NCBI RefSeq assembly: GCF_026210795.1
Contig: NC_089435.1
Coordinates: forward strand, 744,001 to 808,000
Direction: 5' to 3'
Length of the DNA stretch: 64,000 nucleotides
DNA from: Rhizophagus irregularis
Taxonomy: Eukaryota; Glomeromycota; Glomeromycetes; Glomerales; Glomeraceae
In this document: piece by piece, positions 59,376 to 64,000 of the stretch
Position numbering within the stretch: the first letter of the stretch is position 1
Layout of the letters: each line of letters starts with the position of its first letter
Position numbers and translations under genes: made by a program
Notes under the pieces: generated by a model
Database searches by the model: none
What the model was told of the DNA's origin: nothing
Seen by the model: only the letters and a program-made list of their open reading frames with translations

Positions 59376-61539
59376 GATAACGCAAAAATGTCCGTCTGTA
59401 CGTCTAACACGTGACGAAGTACAATAATAACCCTTAAACAGCACTTCGGGCTTAATAACAGTTTCCCCATTTCCCAGTATGTTAATGAACAGAAAGATAT
59501 TTTCAAAACACAAGTAACCCAAAAGGAAAGCGTAAAGAAAGTAATAATATTGAACCTTCAGGAGCTGCTTCTTCACGTAAAAAATTTCCAAATAAGCAAT
59601 ACAAAAAGGAACGAAACGATTGGAACCCGAAGTGGCCATACACATATCCATACATATCCATGGTTAGTAAGAAGAGAGGATGAAGAAGGAAAGCCTTTTG
59701 TGTATTGCATCAAGCGTGAAGAGAGAAAAGCGAATAATATTTTTACAAAAGGTTTTTCCATTTCAAAATTAAGAAATAGTATAAATCACCCAAATATAAT
59801 CGCCAGTTTTGTAACACAGTTAGGGGTAGAGAAATCCAAAATAATTACGCTAATGAGAAATATATATTTTTGTTCAAAGAAAATTAAGCACTTAATATAT
59901 ACCCTGTCTTGTTGAATATCAAATAAATAATCATAATGAAATCAATTATCAAGTACCGCCTACAAAAGTTTTACCACCTCCCTTATATGCAAAAACATTA
60001 TCCTCAACTTTTACTTCTTCTAGTTATGTGGCCAGAAATAAATTTATTGAATCAATTTGACGTCTAATTGAATGTCAAGTCATAGAAGAAATTAATAAAA
60101 GTTGTTGGATGGAGCATTCTTTTGGATGTAAGTACCACAATTATTATCGATAAACATTTGGTGATAATGAGCAAGCACATGGTAGAAAATAAACCGGTTT
60201 TACGATACCTTGAATGACAAGTTGAGAAGAATGCAATGCAAATTCAATCGTGCGAAGATATTGAAATAATTTTAAATGCAAAAGGTATATCAGTTAGTAA
60301 GTCATTATATCATATAGGGCATCTGTAATATTAGGTAAAGTTAATTTATTAATTTTATAATTTTATTAATTTCATTACTTATACATACAGTATTTATTAC
60401 GCATCTATATTTCTTTTTCTAGGAAAAAATACTGGAGTAGCTATGCAGCTAAAAATAAAAATCCATTCATGACTGCAATCCATTGCATAAGCCCATCGGT
60501 TCGCACTTGTTGGTAAAGATTCAGCAAAAGATGTACCATACTTTAAGGAATATGAATCTACTTTGAAAAGGTTATATAGTTACTTTAGTAAATCTTATAA
60601 TCGGTTGAAAAATTTGAGATGATCCAAGCTAACGATGAGGATGATCTTGGTCTTACCATATTGAAATTAGTTTCAACGCGATGGTTATGATCATTATCAC
60701 AAACGGTATCTAATTTACATCAAACTTTAAATTCTGTCATATCCGCTTTGCAATCATATATTCTTATCAATGAAGATGGAGCTGAATTATCAAAAAATCT
60801 ATTAGCAGAATTAGATCCTAAATTTATTTTAACTACAAAATTTTTGGCTGACCTTTTTGACATATTACAACGATTAATCAAAGTATTTCAAGAAGATTTT
60901 ATTACATTATCGGATGTACATTATCATTTAAATTCCCCAATTCATGCGATTAAGACAACATTTATTGCAGATAATGATACACCACCAGCGTATGCTAAAA
61001 TTTTACTTGATTATATAAAAAATAATCAATTATCATTAGATTCAATTCCAAATCCCTTTCCCTTTTCACAATTTTCCTTATCTATGATTCAGAATATTAA
61101 AAGAAGATTTCCCTATTCTGAATTTTATCATTCAATGCGTATTATTGATGTACAACAATTATCTTTAACTCAAACTTTAATTAATGAGTATGGCGAAAAA
61201 GAGATTAAAATTATCTGTGAATTTTATGGTAGCCAAAAAGTTGATGGAGATGGTAATGTTTACGAACCAATAATTGATAAAGAAAAATTAGAAAAGGAAT
61301 GGGCGTTTGTACGACAGCTTATAACTAATTTTAGAGAGTTCAAATTTGTTGAACAATGGTTTAGAATTTTTTCAACAAAATTTTCTTCTTTATATCCTAA
61401 TACCTCAAAAATTATTTATATTATTTTAATGATTCCACTTTCCAATAATGCTTCAGTAGAAAGAGTTTTTTCACGTCAAAATTTAATTAAAAATAAGTTA
61501 CGGAATGAGATGAAATTGGAACACTTCATTTTCATCTAA
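59376..61539 (+). pseudogene. hAT transposase pseudogene (zinc-finger N-terminus, hAT C-terminus)
   Basis: The N-terminal part (59520-59830) reads in two frames as a BED/TTF-like zinc-finger region (WLVRREDEEGKPFVYCI, FTKGFSISKLRNSIN). Degenerate sequence with stops follows to about 60740. The last 264 codons (60748-61539) are open and end in the hAT dimerisation motif (IPLSNNASVERVFSRQNLIKNKL). The family resembles ZMYM/KIAA1586-like hAT proteins more than the BED type at 4.8-7.2 kb. Its left side abuts CCCTAT element copy B, so the upstream end may have been displaced. No TIR pair was found. Confidence 0.72.
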
Positions 61540-64000
61540 ATATTTTAATTAATGGACCGTCATTAGATTCATAGTTTAAATTAGGTTATTAATATTTGCG
61601 ATTTTAGGCAAGTACCCAAAGATGGAATATTATTCGATATATGTACAAACCCTATTTTTATTTATTCTTTTAATGAATCAATTTTATTATTTTTTGAGTT
61701 TCCCACTTTGAATAACATCATCTGTATTTCCTCAATTGGAGTTCGATAATCGATATTCATGTTAATTAGTATAAAAATATTTAACATCATCCACATTCAA
61801 TCATTTCAAATTTTCATTTCCACCTAAAAAAAACAATGTTACTTTTTATAATTAGTTAATATAGATAGTAATAATTAGTAATTATATATACCTAAATTAG
61901 ATTACCAACATTCGCAATTTTGGCATAGCAATATAATACGGTTCATGCATGTAGATTTTTAACTAAGACTCCCATAATCAAAATGAATTCGCTGGGTCAA
62001 TTAAATTAATTATGAATTATAAAATTTGACGAATTCTTTGTAGTAAATCTTTTACAACCAAATTTGATTATAATTAATAATTTTGGCGGGCCTGGTGAAC
62101 CAAAAACAATTATAAATCAGTATAAGCTTGTAGGAACATTTTAAAATCATAATAAAGAACACATACTATAATATAAATATATAATGTACTGCATAAACTA
62201 ATTTCCAAGGATTCGTAGAACTTTACCAGTGATACACATATATGATTAAAGTTGGTCAAAATCAATTAAATCTTTCATATTTCTGATCAAATTTTGTTAA
62301 TTCTGGCCAATTTCGTAATGCTGGCTTAAAACGAAAAAATTAGTTAACTGTTAATATGTTATATACCACATTTTACACAATATAATCGATCTAACTTAAA
62401 TAATAAAATTTCATACTTATTTATCACTTCTAGAACCTTATTGTTTATTAAAAAAAAGATTTGCATATTCTTTTCAGCTTTTAATCTTTTTTTAAAAGTT
62501 GTATTGTTTGACGTTAAAAATTAATAATAGGTAATAGAAATTTGAATTTACTAAATAAAGTAGGAAAAATTAAGCTTTAATAGTTAAACAAAAGCAAGAT
62601 GCATTTTTTTTGTTTAAAAACTTGAAAAAATACTTTTTTATTTTTAGATTTATTTAATGAATTTAGAAAAAAACTTGGAATGAGAATTTAGATGAAGATT
62701 TAAAATGGAAGAAAATGAAACTTTTATGGTGAATATGAGAACTATAATGAATATATAATAACAAATGAATCTTTTAAAATCTTTTATTTGAATTAGATTT
62801 TAATACGCAAAAAAATTTGTTCAAAAATGAAAATAATTGTTAAAATTAAAATGTATTATAATTGATACAATAGATGGTAAAATTCATTAATGTAATTCTC
62901 ACAAATAGTTGGGATGTGATAAATTGATGAAGATGTTAAAGCAAAAAAAATTTCAATTGAGAATTTGGGAGTTTGTTTTTATATAATCAAAATCAAATAC
63001 ATTTGTTAAAATTAAAACAAACTAAAGATTATACTGAAAGTATTATTCATAGTCATAGATGTCTATTTTGTAATAAAAATAAATTTTTTTTTTAGTTATG
63101 GTTCTAATTGTAAAGAACATTCATATACAATTATAGTAAAGAAGGAGAAGGAGATTAGGAGAGCGAGGGAAAAGGAGCAATAAATTTATCAATGAAGAAG
63201 TAGCAACTAACACTTGAACTCTAAACCACCACACCTACTCATTACTATGAGAAAAAAATCAATTTATTTATTTTAATTGAAATCAATTGATATATTAAAA
63301 CGATTAAACGTTTTAATAACGTTACATTAAATTGAATTTTTAACCAAAATAGGTATAATCAAAAAAATTTATTTTGATGGTACATAAAAATAAATAAATT
63401 GAAATTTACATAATTTACATTAAAAAGGAAAAGAAATTTCTATTATATGTGAAAAAAGATAATCTATACAAGAAAAAAATAGATCTAACCTATATGAAAA
63501 ATTAATCTTTCCAAAAATAAATTAACCTACATAAGTAATCATATTATTTTCATCCGATTAACTAATTCTCATCTGATCAACTTATTTTCATCTGACATCA
63601 AATGTAAATTAGGAAACCATTAAAAAAAAATGATTTTTTAATTTTTATTTAACTTATACAAAAATTAAAGATAAATAAACCTACATAAGACACAAAGAAA
63701 TAATAGCAATAAGAAGAAAAAAACCTTTATTTTACAAAAATTAAAAATTTATTGAAGAAAATTCAATTTATACAATGAAAGATAATATTTATCATTATAA
63801 ATCAAAAAAAGTCTCTCAGAACATATATTAAACAAAAATTTTAAGCCAAAGAATAAGGAATTCCTAATCCATCACCAAAAATAACTACAAACTTCCTAGA
63901 AAGGAATTAGTGAAAATTAGTACATGTAAATAATATTATAACAAAATATAATTTAAGAGTTGTAAATACAATATAGTATACCAATAATTTATAAAAAATG
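61540..64000. other. AT-rich sequence to the window end
   Basis: No supportable gene. A Cys/His-containing coding-like snippet (SIIHSHRCLFCNKNKFF, near 63030-63090) may be a relic. A TTCTGGCCAATTTCGTAATGC segment near 62300 belongs to the dispersed GGCCAGAATTA motif family. Confidence 0.45.

Noticed and set aside
59211-59651. A 146-codon minus-strand frame
   Set aside because: It crosses the right end of CCCTAT copy B into the hAT relic, so it cannot be one gene.

Overview
The window is very AT-rich eukaryotic DNA with short spliceosomal introns (about 50 to 100 bp, GT..AG) and large paralogous families: BTB-TLDc proteins, Sel1-repeat proteins, kinases with Cys-rich N-termini and HGDFH or HRD catalytic loops, F-box proteins, Crinkler-type proteins and many DNA transposons. 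This combination, read from family knowledge rather than from a search, points to an arbuscular mycorrhizal fungus (Glomeromycotina, Rhizophagus-like) nuclear genome. No rRNA, no convincing functional tRNA gene and no CRISPR array was found.

Layout. 0.2-1.7 kb: two-exon BTB-BACK-TLDc gene (-). 3.1-4.1 kb: decayed copy of a Sel1-repeat gene with its promoter, split by a 244-bp hAT-type MITE. 4.37-7.98 kb: structurally complete hAT transposon with a disabled transposase. 8.58-11.9 kb: 13-exon Mutator-like (MULE) transposase-type gene with an in-frame stop. 12.5-21.1 kb: repeat-rich block with purine/pyrimidine minisatellites, a palindromic CCCTAT..ATAGGG element, and a 3.1-kb element that carries a second CCCTAT..ATAGGG element nested inside it. 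21.3-25.9 kb: glutathione S-transferase cluster with one intact gene between two pseudogenes. 28.7-31.0 kb: multi-exon protein kinase. 32.4-34.4 kb: intact Sel1-repeat gene. 34.6-34.9 kb: FAR1/MULE fragment. 35.6-40.6 kb: a giant Sel1-repeat/kinase fusion with two lesions. 42.1-43.1 kb: second BTB-TLDc gene, lacking BACK. 43.6-45.1 kb: Crinkler pseudogene. 47.5-48.0 kb: small two-exon gene of unknown function. 49.0-52.4 kb: a 3.35-kb foldback (giant inverted repeat) with an 8-bp target duplication. 54.0-54.8 kb: SINE candidate and hairpins. 55.1-56.5 kb: F-box gene. 56.6-57.5 kb: kinase pseudogene. 57.9-59.4 kb: third CCCTAT..ATAGGG element. 59.4-61.5 kb: second hAT transposase pseudogene. The rest is AT-rich sequence in which I see no gene.

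How it fits together. The window mixes intact genes of expanded signalling and adaptor families (BTB-TLDc, Sel1, kinases, F-box) with decaying copies of the same families, so duplication and loss are visible side by side. Several nonsense codons are C:G to T:A changes (CGA or TGG to TGA). The most distinctive structures are the three-member CCCTAT..ATAGGG family with matching 3-bp target duplications, the arrays of polypyrimidine-AG (3' splice-site-like) units inside two of its members, and the 3.35-kb foldback.
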